Source of the DNA: Treponema sp. | Lineage (GTDB): Bacteria > Spirochaetota > Spirochaetia > Treponematales > Treponemataceae | DNA length: 64,000 nucleotides | Assembly (NCBI GenBank): GCA_017553635.1 | Contig: JAFZKN010000014.1 | Span: 163,849 to 227,848 of the forward strand | Reading direction: 5' to 3' | Part shown: positions 1 to 9,373 of the stretch, one piece after another | Numbering within the stretch: position 1 is the first letter of the stretch | How the letters are laid out: every line of letters starts with the position of its first letter | Made by a program: the position numbers and the translations under genes | The notes under the pieces: model-generated | Told to the model about the DNA's origin: nothing | The model's database searches: none | Seen by the model: the letters and a program-made list of their open reading frames with translations, nothing else

Positions 1-19
1 AAACTTTCGGCGACAGAAA

Positions 20-673
20 TCAGTTCTTTCCGAGAACAGTAAAATCTTTAACGACATTGCAGAAAATAATTCCGGATCCAGCTTTTTTAAAACAGTTTAA
101 TTCCTGGATTGCATTAACGATTGCATCTTTTTTGCTTCCAGGAACTAAAATCATAAGCATATCTTTTTCCGGAACGATTTCTGTACCGAAAAATTTTGCA
201 TCTCCTTCACGTGCAGTTCCATGTGCCTTAATTATTGTTCCGCCACCCGCGCCGGCTTTTCTCGCAGCCACCATTGCATCTTCTGCGTAGCCGCTGTTTA
301 CAATTACATTTATCATTTCATAATCATTTTCTGCCATTTTTTCTTCTCCTTTATCTGAAGATGTTACTTTACTGTCACCGGCTTTAATAAACTGGTCGAC
401 ACAGATTGAAAATAAAATTCCGAGATTTCTTTTCTTTTCGGATGTTACTTTTTTTATAGCCGAAATAATCGCCGGCGCTTTGTCTGATTCAACAAGATTG
501 TATGTAATATCTTTTGGTGCGTCTCCAAATCCCAAAAGCTGTACAAATCCATTGGCAGAAGTTTCTGTTCCCATTAAAACAGTTCCGCCCGGGCATCCGG
601 AATCTCTTGCAGCATTTGTAATAAGTTCACCAGAATACTGAGGAACTACGGTTACAATGAGTTTATAATTCAT
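20..673 (-). CDS. Tandem P-II-like signalling protein
   Basis: The 217-aa product is two P-II (GlnB-like) domains in series, about residues 1-100 and 115-217, joined by a charged linker. Each half has the family pattern of a short beta strand, a helix and a glycine-rich T-loop-like stretch (GGTVLMGTETSANG in the first, GGGTIIKAHGTAREG in the second). P-II proteins bind ATP/ADP and small metabolites and control transporters or enzymes. The start is placed at the ATG at 673, five bases after GGAGG; an in-frame ATG at 685 is possible but would put the ribosome site inside the gene. It overlaps the end of the upstream DUF1538 gene by 11 bp, so the two are translationally coupled. Control of that membrane protein is inferred from the arrangement, as in AmtB-GlnK pairs. 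Confidence 0.85.
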   Translation of the reverse strand: MNYKLIVTVVPQYSGELITNAARDSGCPGGTVLMGTETSANGFVQLLGFGDAPKDITYNLVESDKAPAIISAIKKVTSEKKRNLGILFSICVDQFIKAGDSKVTSSDKGEEKMAENDYEMINVIVNSGYAEDAMVAARKAGAGGGTIIKAHGTAREGDAKFFGTEIVPEKDMLMILVPGSKKDAIVNAIQELNCFKKAGSGIIFCNVVKDFTVLGKN

Positions 674-2135
674 CTGCACCTCCATTATTTTCTAAAGCAG
701 AGATCTGCTTTGAAGATTTTATCTTAAAAATAATTCCCATTAATTGAATTGCAATTAATGGCATCATTGCAACAAGGGCTATGACGCCGAACGAATCTGT
801 TCCGTTTGATGAACAGGCAGAAGCACCGAGTGTAAAAGAAAGAACAAATGTTGAAGTAAGTGGACCAGAGGCAACACCACCTGAGTCAAATGCGATTCCT
901 GAAAACATCGATGGACAGAAAATCATTAAAATCATTGAAATTATATATCCCGGAATAAGAATGAATTTTAAATTAAACCCTAATACGGCGCGCAGTAATG
1001 CAAGTCCAATTGCAAAAGATGTTCCGACAGAAAGGAAAATCAAAAGATATTTTCTTTTAATCGTTCCACCTGAAACGCTTTCTACCTGTTCGCTTAAAAC
1101 CCAGACAGCAGGTTCTGCACAGACGATTACTGCACCAAAAACAACCCCTGTAATGATCATAAGAACAAACCAGAAACCGCCGCGGTTTATTGCAAATTCA
1201 CCGAGGGTTTTACCAAGTTCGCTCCCAGCCTGCGCAAAACCACTGTTAACACCAATTAGAAAAACTGTAAGACCGATAAAACTGTAAATAAAACCAATTA
1301 CAATTTTTAAAACCTGAACAGCTGTCATTTTTAAAAGTGTAAGCTGAAAAAATATAAAGAGGGCAAACAAAGGTAAAATAGAAATTAATGCATCGTGAAA
1401 AACAGAAGAGGCGTGATTTACAGCATTAAAAGTTGAACCTGCATCAAAAGAACCATGTGTTTTTAAAACAGCAGAATAAATTAAAACTGCAAGAACAGGA
1501 CCAACAGAACATAATCCTGTAAGACCAAATGAGTTTGAACTGTCAGAACGAACTGTAGAAACACCGAGACCAAGAGCCATAATAAAAGGAACGGTCATTG
1601 GTCCTGTGGTTGCCCCTCCAGAATCAAATGCAATTCCAATAAAATTATCCGGAACAAAAGCGGATACGATAAAAAGAACTGTATACGAAATAAAAAGGGA
1701 CAATTTTAAAGAAAGACCAAGTACAGAACGTAAAAGTCCGACAGTAATAAAAATTCCTACACCAGCTGCGATAACAAAAGTAAAAGTATTTTTATTTAAA
1801 AAAGAAAAAATATTTTTTACCTGTAAAGCAAAAACCTGAATGTCAGGTTCTGCAGCAGTAACGATAAAACCGATTATAAAAGCTGCAATGAGAAGGAGAG
1901 AAAGATTTTTTTTCTTTGTAAGTTCAGCACCGCATCTTTCTCCCATTGGTTCGATTCCGATATCGACACCGACAAGAAAAATTGTAAGACCGAGTATGAG
2001 AAAAATTCCGCTTAAAACAAAACGCAAAAGAAGAATTCTTTCTATAGGAACAATGGTAAGTCCAAGAATGAGAACAATTACAATTACTGGAAAAACAGAG
2101 GCCGCTGTTTCTTTTAGTTTATTAAGAATATTCAT
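663..2135 (-). CDS. DUF1538 family integral membrane protein
   Basis: The 490-aa protein is hydrophobic, with about twelve predicted membrane segments in two homologous halves. Each half carries an AEP motif (AEPDIQVFA, AEPAVWVLS) and a conserved loop (GIAFDSGGATTGP, GIAFDSGGVASGP). The direct internal repeat and these motifs fit the DUF1538 family, whose biochemical role is unknown to me; the topology suggests a channel or transporter. The gene overlaps the start of the tandem P-II gene by 11 bp, suggesting one transcript and a regulated transporter. The start near 2135 lies in a short divergent gap with the MATE gene. Confidence 0.85.
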   Translation of the reverse strand: MNILNKLKETAASVFPVIVIVLILGLTIVPIERILLLRFVLSGIFLILGLTIFLVGVDIGIEPMGERCGAELTKKKNLSLLLIAAFIIGFIVTAAEPDIQVFALQVKNIFSFLNKNTFTFVIAAGVGIFITVGLLRSVLGLSLKLSLFISYTVLFIVSAFVPDNFIGIAFDSGGATTGPMTVPFIMALGLGVSTVRSDSSNSFGLTGLCSVGPVLAVLIYSAVLKTHGSFDAGSTFNAVNHASSVFHDALISILPLFALFIFFQLTLLKMTAVQVLKIVIGFIYSFIGLTVFLIGVNSGFAQAGSELGKTLGEFAINRGGFWFVLMIITGVVFGAVIVCAEPAVWVLSEQVESVSGGTIKRKYLLIFLSVGTSFAIGLALLRAVLGFNLKFILIPGYIISMILMIFCPSMFSGIAFDSGGVASGPLTSTFVLSFTLGASACSSNGTDSFGVIALVAMMPLIAIQLMGIIFKIKSSKQISALENNGGADEL

Positions 2136-2215
2136 TTTTATTAATAGTAACTAAAAATAAAACTAACTTCAACTTGAATTTTTGTCAGCAATGGGTATAC
2201 TCTGTTAATGAAATT

Positions 2216-3610
2216 ATGTTAAGGAAAACACTTTTTAAAGGATTTGGACCTGCTTCGTTTTATGCAAAGGCTTTAAAGATTGCGCTTCCAGTAATGGCGC
2301 AGATGCTTATTCAGAATTTAGTTTCTCTTATCGACAATTTTATGGTTGCCGGTCTTGGCGATATAAAAATGTCCGGTGTAAATATTACAGGGCAGATTAT
2401 TTTTGTCTTTATGGTTTTTTTAAACACCATCTGTATGGCCGGCGGAATTTTCATGACGCAGTATTCCGGCGCAAATGATAAAAACGGAATGAAGCAGTCG
2501 TTCTGTTTTAAGATGTGGGCAGGAATTTTTGTTGTTACTTTTTTTATTTTTTCGTGCAGATTATTTCCACGCGAGATTTTAAGTTTAATGGTAAAAGGAA
2601 ATTCTCAGTCGGATATTATTCTTGATGAAGGCGTTAAATACATGCGCATCATGGGATTTATGGGAATTCCATGGATAATCGCCGCGATGGTTTCTTCTTC
2701 GTTAAGGGAAATCGGAGAAGTAAAAGTTCCGCTTGTAATTTCTATCATTGCAACTTTTGTAAATACATTTTTTAATTGGCTTTTAATTTACGGAAACCTC
2801 GGCTGTCCACGTCTTGAAGTAGAAGGTGCTGCGATTGCAACTGTAATTGCGCGTTCTGTTGAGGCAGTTCTTTTTGCAGGTTATATGATAGTAAAGAAGC
2901 CGCCGTTTGTGATTGCGCTTATCGATATGTTTAAAGTTAACTTTAAACTCTTTGGTGAAATTTTCCAGAAAGCATGGATGATTATGTTTTCTGAAATGGT
3001 CTGGGCAATTGCAGAGACGATTACAACTGCTTTATACAATGGCCGCGGTGGTGCCGATGTAGTTTCTGGAATGTCTGCAAGCTTTGCGATTTCAAATCTT
3101 TTCTTTGTTGCGTTTGGAGGAATAATTACAGCAACCGGAGTTATTATCGGAAAAAGCCTCGGGCGCGGCGAACTTGATACGGCACGGCAGGAAAAAGTCT
3201 GGCTTTTAAATGGAGCAAAAATATTCGGGCTTTTCTTTACGGGAGTCGGGCTTGTGTGCATGTTCCTGGTTCCGGTTGTGTTCAGAAATTTGAGTGATCA
3301 TTCTCAGACAATCTGCCGTGAAATGGTTTTTGTCATGGCAGTTTACATGCCTCTGTGGGTTTATATAAACGGGCAGTTTGCGGTGAGCCGCGCCGGCGGA
3401 GATACGATAATGGGTATTTTAGTCGACGGCATCGGAAACCTTTTTATCGTAATTCCGGGAATTTTCATCATGGCAAAATTTACGTCGATCGGGCCTGTTG
3501 CAATGTACGCAATAATCAAAGCGGTCGAATTTCCAAAAATCGCCATCGCGCACTTCTGGCTCAAAAAAGAAAAGTGGGTTGTAAACCTGGCAGAAAAACC
3601 GGCCACCTGA
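2216..3610 (+). CDS. MATE family efflux transporter
   Basis: The 464-aa integral membrane protein has the twelve-helix pattern of MATE (multidrug and toxic compound extrusion) proteins, which export organic cations using Na+ or H+ gradients. Typical features are the N-terminal LPVMAQMLIQNLVSLIDNFM helix and the related second half. The reading frame is open from a TTG at 2174, but the first ATG is at 2216 and family members start at about this point, so 2216 is preferred. No clear ribosome site precedes it. It is divergent from DUF1538 and stands alone. Substrate is unknown. Confidence 0.88.
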   Translation: MLRKTLFKGFGPASFYAKALKIALPVMAQMLIQNLVSLIDNFMVAGLGDIKMSGVNITGQIIFVFMVFLNTICMAGGIFMTQYSGANDKNGMKQSFCFKMWAGIFVVTFFIFSCRLFPREILSLMVKGNSQSDIILDEGVKYMRIMGFMGIPWIIAAMVSSSLREIGEVKVPLVISIIATFVNTFFNWLLIYGNLGCPRLEVEGAAIATVIARSVEAVLFAGYMIVKKPPFVIALIDMFKVNFKLFGEIFQKAWMIMFSEMVWAIAETITTALYNGRGGADVVSGMSASFAISNLFFVAFGGIITATGVIIGKSLGRGELDTARQEKVWLLNGAKIFGLFFTGVGLVCMFLVPVVFRNLSDHSQTICREMVFVMAVYMPLWVYINGQFAVSRAGGDTIMGILVDGIGNLFIVIPGIFIMAKFTSIGPVAMYAIIKAVEFPKIAIAHFWLKKEKWVVNLAEKPAT

Positions 3611-3772
3611 CGCAGACCCCTTTCTGTTCGCGTCCGGCCACCACAATTGCGCTTTCCCTGACTGCTTTCTACACGCAGCGCAGTAACAGTTGCACATGTT
3701 CAACTAAAAAACTTTAAAAAAATAACTTTCTAATATAAAATTATATTTAGATTCTTATATTGGAAAGTTGTT

Positions 3773-5314
3773 ATGAAAAATTCTAAAAAATACATTATTT
3801 TATTTTCTGCAATATTATTTATTATCGCCGGGTGCACAAACAAAAAATCTCAAAATGAAAACATATTTCAAAATCAAGATAAAGTTGAGAGCTGTATAAA
3901 TTTAACTACAACTGAAGAAAAAACATTCGAAGTAGATGATGACTATGATTACGATTATGATTCAAACAATTCTTCTGATGAGAAATTTATAACAGAAAAA
4001 GAAGCAGAAAGAATTAATCTTGAAATTCACAAAAAAGTCCAGGATAAATTAAAAGATCCAACAAGTCTTTTTAGATTTGAAGAAAATTTTATAAACAAAG
4101 TAAATGCTTTAACAGATAAAATTCAAAATATACCAAATGATGAATTTAAAAAAATTTGTGAAGACGCTGCTGTGTCGGAAGGCAACGATGAATATAATCA
4201 CTATATCTGGTATGATAAGGAAGGACGTCAGGTTCACTGGAAAAGGTGGGATAATCTTGGAGAATCATGGACTTATTATGAACACTTTGATGAGGGTGTA
4301 ATTCAATGTGAACTGATGGATTTTGGAACCAAGTATTATTCCGGATATGAATTAAACGGAAATCAGTTTTATCACAAAAATGAGTGGGAAGATGCACACT
4401 GGTTTAAATATAATTCTAAGAAGCATATTATTTATGACAAAGATCCACAACAATTAGAAAAATGGCTTTTATATGACGACAATGATGAATTACTTTATGT
4501 AAAAGGATCAGATGGTTCAGAATTTTATAATGAGGTTTATGAAAGCTCGAGAAACTTTTTTGGATTTAACACCTGGGCACATACAGAAACAAATGAAAAA
4601 GGGCAAACGTATACAGTAAAAAGAACTTTGTTTAATAACGGACATTATTATCTTTTCTATGATTCAGTAGATGATGCGTATATAAGAATTAATGATTGTG
4701 AATTAATTGTTCCTTTTTATATTCCAATACAAATCTATTTTTTACAAAAAGTCAAAAATGAAAGAAATGTTGAGCTTGTAGAAAATGCTGGAAATTATCA
4801 GACGTATTATAATTTTACAAAATCAGGTAATAAAATACTTCTTGATATCGACGGCGATGATCAGGGAGAAATTTCTGATTACACATCTAAAATCGGGAAA
4901 AACAAAATTACAATCAGCTACTCAATTTTAAGAACATACTATGACTACATAACAGAAGAAGCAATTGAGCAGGTAAAATTTAAATGCACAGAGGTTTTTT
5001 ATAATGTTGATAAAGATTTATTATATAAGACAATTGTTAATCAGCTATATTATTATATTTATAACAAAGACTCTGATAACAATCTAAAAGTTGTTAAAAA
5101 TGAATATATTCCACATTTAAAAAAAGAAGAGCTTCGGATTGCACGAAATTTGATTTATGCAAAAAACGGATACAAATTTAAAAGCACCGATCTGGAAAAG
5201 CTTTTTTCAAGCTTTGACTGGTATGATCCGGAATATTCAGATTCTTCGACAATCAACCTCTCACAAAAAGAAATAGAACTTATCGAATTAATTCAGCAAT
5301 ACGAATCAATGTAG
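3773..5314 (+). CDS. Lipoprotein with C-terminal YARHG domain
   Basis: The 513-aa product begins with a lipoprotein signal: basic N-terminus, hydrophobic stretch, then IIAGC with Cys21 as the lipid-attached residue. Residues 22-75 are acidic and low complexity (runs of DYDYD). The central part has no domain I recognise. The last 60 residues read as a YARHG domain (IARNLIYAKNGYKF with later tryptophan and tyrosine positions), an extracellular domain of unknown function. GGAAAG lies 6 bases before the ATG. Probably a surface or periplasmic lipoprotein; no operon partner. Confidence 0.75.
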   Translation: MKNSKKYIILFSAILFIIAGCTNKKSQNENIFQNQDKVESCINLTTTEEKTFEVDDDYDYDYDSNNSSDEKFITEKEAERINLEIHKKVQDKLKDPTSLFRFEENFINKVNALTDKIQNIPNDEFKKICEDAAVSEGNDEYNHYIWYDKEGRQVHWKRWDNLGESWTYYEHFDEGVIQCELMDFGTKYYSGYELNGNQFYHKNEWEDAHWFKYNSKKHIIYDKDPQQLEKWLLYDDNDELLYVKGSDGSEFYNEVYESSRNFFGFNTWAHTETNEKGQTYTVKRTLFNNGHYYLFYDSVDDAYIRINDCELIVPFYIPIQIYFLQKVKNERNVELVENAGNYQTYYNFTKSGNKILLDIDGDDQGEISDYTSKIGKNKITISYSILRTYYDYITEEAIEQVKFKCTEVFYNVDKDLLYKTIVNQLYYYIYNKDSDNNLKVVKNEYIPHLKKEELRIARNLIYAKNGYKFKSTDLEKLFSSFDWYDPEYSDSSTINLSQKEIELIELIQQYESM

Positions 5315-5322
5315 TGTTTTTT

Positions 5323-5384
5323 AAGTGGAATATATGCATACACGCTTTAAAACCCGTGGAATTTCTTATTGTTATATTCCACTT
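5323..5384. repeat. 12-bp perfect inverted repeat with arms 50 bp apart, upstream of iorA
   Basis: The arm AAGTGGAATATA at 5323-5334 is repeated in inverted orientation at 5373-5384. The right arm lies between the -35 and -10 of the putative iorA promoter. It may be an operator pair or the transcription terminator of the preceding lipoprotein gene; the 38-nt loop favours the former. Confidence 0.55.
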
Positions 5385-5397
5385 TAATCGGTATAAT
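5369..5397 (+). promoter_or_regulatory. Putative iorAB promoter
   Basis: TTGTTA at 5369-5374 and TATAAT at 5392-5397 are separated by 17 bp, 38 bp ahead of the iorA ATG. The right arm of the inverted repeat occupies the spacer. Confidence 0.6.
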
Positions 5398-5435
5398 ATT
5401 TAAAAGTTTACAAACATTTAATTTTTGGAGTCTAT

Positions 5436-7202
5436 ATGAAAAGCCTTATGTTAGGAAACGCAGCTGTTGCGCGTGGACTTTATGAAGCCGGATGTTCAAT
5501 TATATCCAGCTATCCTGGAACGCCAAGTACAGAAATTACAGAAGAAGCTGCAAAGTACAAAGAGATTTATTGTGAATGGGCACCTAACGAAAAAGTTGCA
5601 ATGGAAACCGCTTTTGGCGCAAGCCTTGCCGGAAAGCGTTCTTTCTGCGCAATGAAGCACGTTGGTTTAAACGTAGCGTCAGATCCGCTTTATACATGCA
5701 GTTACACAGGCGTTAATGCCGGAATGGTTATCGGAGTTGCCGATGATGCGGGAATGCATTCAAGCCAGAATGAACAGGACAGCCGCCATCATGCAATTGC
5801 TGCAAAAGTTCCGATGCTTGAACCGAGTGACTCTCAGGAAAGCCTTGAATTTGCAAAAACTGCTTACGAGCTTTCTGAAAAATTTGACACCCCTGTTTTA
5901 ATTAAAATGTGCACACGCGTTGCACACAGTCAGAGCATTGTTGACTGCGGCGAAAGAAAAGAAAATGCCGTTAAGACTTATGAAAAAAACATCGCAAAAT
6001 ATGTAATGTCTCCTGCAAACGCAATTAAAAAGCATCCTGTAGTTGAACAGCGTACTAAAGATCTTACAGCGTGGGCAGAAACTTCTTCTGTTAATAAAGT
6101 AGAAAACAATAATTCTAAAATCGGAATCATTACACATTCAACTTCGTATCAGTATGTAAAAGAAATTTTCGGTGACAGTGTAAATGTTTTAAAGCTTGGA
6201 ATGGTAAATCCTCTTCCAGTTGAACTGATTAAAAAATTTGCATCGGGCTGTGAAACAGTTGTTGTTGTCGAAGAACTTGATCCGATTATCGAAAATCACT
6301 GTAAGACAATCGGAGTTAATGTTCATGGAAAAGACATTCTTCCGATCTGCGGAGAATTCAGTCAGAACTTAATAGTAAAATGCTTTAAAGAAAGCGGAAT
6401 CGCTTCTCTTTCTGATGCTGTAAAAAATTACAGTGGAGAAACAAAATTTAAACTTGCAGAAAATGTTCCGGTAAGACCTCCTGTAATGTGTGCAGGATGT
6501 CCTCACCGCGGAATGTTCTATGCATTAAGCAAAAATAAAATTACAGTTCTCGGTGACATCGGATGTTACACTTTAGGAAGTGCCGCACCTCTTAATGCAA
6601 TGGAAATGACATTGTGTATGGGAGCTTCTGTTTCTTCCCTTCACGGATTTAACAAAGCATTAAAAGAAGAAAGCGAAGGAAAAACAGTTGCAGTAATCGG
6701 TGATTCAACATTCATGCATTCTGGAATGACATCGCTTGCAACAATTGCCTACAATCAGTCTAATTCAACTGTAATAATCGTAGACAACTCGATTACAGGT
6801 ATGACAGGTCACCAGCAGAATCCTACAACAGGAAAAAATCTTTACGGAGATCCTGCAGGCCGTGTTAATCTTGAAGCTCTTGTAAAGTCAATGGGAATTA
6901 ACCGCGTTCGTGTTGTAGATCCATACAACATTGAGCAGTGTGAACAGGCTCTTAAAGAAGAACTAGCTGCAAACGAACCGAGCGTAATCATAAGCCGCAG
7001 ACCTTGTGCGCTTTTAAAAGAAGTAAAACATCCTGGACCAATTTCTGTTAATCCGGATAAATGTAAGTCATGCAAATCATGCATGAAGATTGGATGCCCT
7101 GCAATTTCCATGAAGGATGGAAAGGCAAAGGTTGATGATACACTTTGTGTAGGCTGTAAAGTATGTACACAGATGTGTAAGTTTGACGCATTCAATGCGT
7201 AG
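5436..7202 (+). CDS. iorA: Indolepyruvate:ferredoxin oxidoreductase, alpha subunit
   Basis: IorA (588 aa) with IorB converts aryl 2-oxoacids such as indolepyruvate to the acyl-CoA, passing electrons to ferredoxin, using thiamine pyrophosphate and 4Fe-4S clusters. Seen here: an N-terminal pyrimidine-binding domain (SSYPGTPSTEI near residue 23), a TPP-binding domain with CAGCPHRG (about 351), GDIGCYTLG (about 373) and GDSTFMHSG (about 422), and a C-terminal ferredoxin domain from about 537 with CKSCKSCMKIGCP and CVGCKVCTQMC. Length is usual for the family, and GGAG precedes the ATG. iorB follows after 29 bp. The enzyme points to amino-acid fermentation in an anaerobe. Confidence 0.93.
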   Translation: MKSLMLGNAAVARGLYEAGCSIISSYPGTPSTEITEEAAKYKEIYCEWAPNEKVAMETAFGASLAGKRSFCAMKHVGLNVASDPLYTCSYTGVNAGMVIGVADDAGMHSSQNEQDSRHHAIAAKVPMLEPSDSQESLEFAKTAYELSEKFDTPVLIKMCTRVAHSQSIVDCGERKENAVKTYEKNIAKYVMSPANAIKKHPVVEQRTKDLTAWAETSSVNKVENNNSKIGIITHSTSYQYVKEIFGDSVNVLKLGMVNPLPVELIKKFASGCETVVVVEELDPIIENHCKTIGVNVHGKDILPICGEFSQNLIVKCFKESGIASLSDAVKNYSGETKFKLAENVPVRPPVMCAGCPHRGMFYALSKNKITVLGDIGCYTLGSAAPLNAMEMTLCMGASVSSLHGFNKALKEESEGKTVAVIGDSTFMHSGMTSLATIAYNQSNSTVIIVDNSITGMTGHQQNPTTGKNLYGDPAGRVNLEALVKSMGINRVRVVDPYNIEQCEQALKEELAANEPSVIISRRPCALLKEVKHPGPISVNPDKCKSCKSCMKIGCPAISMKDGKAKVDDTLCVGCKVCTQMCKFDAFNA

Positions 7203-7231
7203 AATAAAATTGAAAGTGCAGGTGGTTTAAA

Positions 7232-7807
7232 ATGAATTTAACTAAAAACATAATGATAGTCGGAGTTGGCGGACAGGGCGCTTTACTTGCAAGTAAGACA
7301 CTTGGACAGGTTCTTCTTGATGCAGGCTTTGATGTTAAAGTAAGCGAAGTTCACGGAATGAGCCAGAGAGGTGGTTCGGTTGTAACTTATGTACGCTACG
7401 GAGAAAAGGTTTACAGTCCGATTGTAGATAAAGGTCAGGCAGATTTTATCGTTTCGTTTGAACAGCTTGAGGCAGCACGCTATCTTGAATTTCTTGCACC
7501 GGACGGACAGGTTGTTACAAATACTCAGACAATTGATCCGATGCCGGTAATTACAGGAGCAGCAGTTTATCCTGAAAACGTAATTGAAAAGCTTAAAGCA
7601 ACAGGTGCAAAGGTTGATGCGCTTGACTGTCTTAAGCTTGCAGAAGAAGCAGGAAGTGTAAAGGCAGTAAACATTGTTTTAATGGGACGTCTTTCTAAGT
7701 ACATGGACTTTAGCGAAGAGTCATGGCTTAAGGCAATTGAAAAGCTTGTTAAACCTGCATTCCTTGAAATTAATAAAAAAGCATTTAAGCTTGGCCGCGA
7801 CGCATAA
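7232..7807 (+). CDS. iorB: Indolepyruvate:ferredoxin oxidoreductase, beta subunit
   Basis: The 191-aa product is the gamma-type domain partner of IorA. The N-terminal GVGGQGALLASK and the following SEVHGMSQRGGSV are family signatures of the 2-oxoacid:ferredoxin oxidoreductase beta/gamma subunit, and the length matches IorB. A GGTGG ribosome site precedes the ATG. The position 29 bp after iorA indicates a two-gene operon; a third gene starts 14 bp downstream and may be read through. Confidence 0.92.
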   Translation: MNLTKNIMIVGVGGQGALLASKTLGQVLLDAGFDVKVSEVHGMSQRGGSVVTYVRYGEKVYSPIVDKGQADFIVSFEQLEAARYLEFLAPDGQVVTNTQTIDPMPVITGAAVYPENVIEKLKATGAKVDALDCLKLAEEAGSVKAVNIVLMGRLSKYMDFSEESWLKAIEKLVKPAFLEINKKAFKLGRDA

Positions 7808-7821
7808 GAAACGCACACAAT

Positions 7822-9336
7822 ATGAAAGAAAAAGAAAAAAGTTTTTTAACGGCAGGAATGATTGTATTCCTGCTGTCATTGTTGTTTGTCCCGGAAATGA
7901 TTTCAAAAAAGAGGGCAGCTTCTCATTCTGGATGTGTAGCATATAGTGGAACAATCAACAGATTTGAATTATATGAATCGTCAATAAAAGAATACGGACT
8001 ATTTAATAATCTTAAAAAAGAAATTACATTTAACAGCGATACAGAATTTAATCTTTATATCGGACAAAGCAGAACGTTAACAGGTTTTGCAAATTATCAT
8101 GTATGTCTTTCTGTAAAAGCAGATAACAGAAGATATCGCTTTATTGAATTTATAAATGAAGAAGAAGTATATAATTATTTTTCAAGAAAGCGCGGAACTT
8201 TTAAAACATCAATAAATAAAAATAATTCAGAAAAACTTTTTAACAGAAAATTTGAAAAACTTCCGAAAACAATTCAAAATGCATATATAAAATTTTTCGG
8301 TAAGGAAGAAGTAACAGAGCCGGAAGTTACAATTACTACAGGCTTTACACTCGATGACAGACCTTTAAACTCACTTTACGAATTGTCAATAAAATATCCT
8401 AAAATCGGAATCTATGCTGAATGGCGAGAACCGTTTGTAAATAATCATTTGTGCAAATTTGAAATTTATGACGGTGATGAAAATTTAATCTGTTCTGAAG
8501 AAAAAGAAACCATCAACAAAGAAGACCGTTCTTATATATGTTTTTCAAACTGGATAAGTTTTTTAAAACACAGACCAGGCAGATGGCAGATAAAAATTTA
8601 TTCAGATGAGAATCTTATTTCAGAAAAAACAATAGATGTAAAACCTTTTTCGGACATTTATCCATTTGATGATGATTTAATTGTTGCAGTAGAAAAAAAT
8701 GATTACAACAAAGTACGTTATCTGATTGAATCTGGACGAAATGTAAACTCTGTTGATTATTATCAGACTTCGCTTTTAAGAATTGCAGCAACAAAAGGAT
8801 ACACTAGAATTGCAGAATATCTGATTGAAAAAGGAGCATCTCTCGATCCTGTTGATAACTCCGGAATGACGGAGCTGATGCTTTATTCTGCAATCGGAGA
8901 TATATCAAAAGTAGAAAAATTGATTCATGATGGAAGTAAAGTAAACTACGGAGATATCTATAAGGAAACGCCGCTTTATTACGCCGTCATGGGAAACCAA
9001 TATGCAACGACACAGATTCTTATTTCTAACGGTGCCGAAATAGATTATTGTAACGGACAGATTACTGCATTATGTGAAGCATGCAACAACGGAAATATTG
9101 ATATTACAAAGCTTCTGCTTGATAACGGAGCAGATATTAACAAACCGCACAGTCAGGGAATGACACCTTTAATGAGGGCAATAGGTTCTGGAAATACGGA
9201 GCTTGTAAAATTCCTCATAAAAAACGGCGCTGATGTAAATAAGAAAAGTGATAATTATACACCGCTTGTTTTTGCAGAAAGGTTTGCTAAGGACGCGCAA
9301 ATGCGGGAAATAATATATTCAGCCGGTGGTCGGTAA
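7822..9336 (+). CDS. Membrane-anchored ankyrin-repeat protein
   Basis: The 504-aa protein starts with a basic stretch and one hydrophobic segment (residues 8-26), an anchor or uncleaved signal. Residues 40-280 show no domain I recognise. From about residue 285 there are six to seven ankyrin repeats, with recurring patterns such as GYTRIAEYLIEKGA, NIDITKLLLDNGADIN and NTELVKFLIKNGADVN. Ankyrin repeats bind other proteins; the partner is unknown. It lies 14 bp after iorB, but functional linkage is not evident. Codon use resembles the neighbours. Confidence 0.8.
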   Translation: MKEKEKSFLTAGMIVFLLSLLFVPEMISKKRAASHSGCVAYSGTINRFELYESSIKEYGLFNNLKKEITFNSDTEFNLYIGQSRTLTGFANYHVCLSVKADNRRYRFIEFINEEEVYNYFSRKRGTFKTSINKNNSEKLFNRKFEKLPKTIQNAYIKFFGKEEVTEPEVTITTGFTLDDRPLNSLYELSIKYPKIGIYAEWREPFVNNHLCKFEIYDGDENLICSEEKETINKEDRSYICFSNWISFLKHRPGRWQIKIYSDENLISEKTIDVKPFSDIYPFDDDLIVAVEKNDYNKVRYLIESGRNVNSVDYYQTSLLRIAATKGYTRIAEYLIEKGASLDPVDNSGMTELMLYSAIGDISKVEKLIHDGSKVNYGDIYKETPLYYAVMGNQYATTQILISNGAEIDYCNGQITALCEACNNGNIDITKLLLDNGADINKPHSQGMTPLMRAIGSGNTELVKFLIKNGADVNKKSDNYTPLVFAERFAKDAQMREIIYSAGGR

Positions 9337-9373
9337 TTTGCAAAATCAGAATTTAGGAATTATAATAAAAAGT

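Noticed and set aside
781..2154. Plus-strand open frames opposite the DUF1538 gene
   Set aside because: They are antisense to a well-supported membrane protein and have no recognisable domains or ribosome sites.
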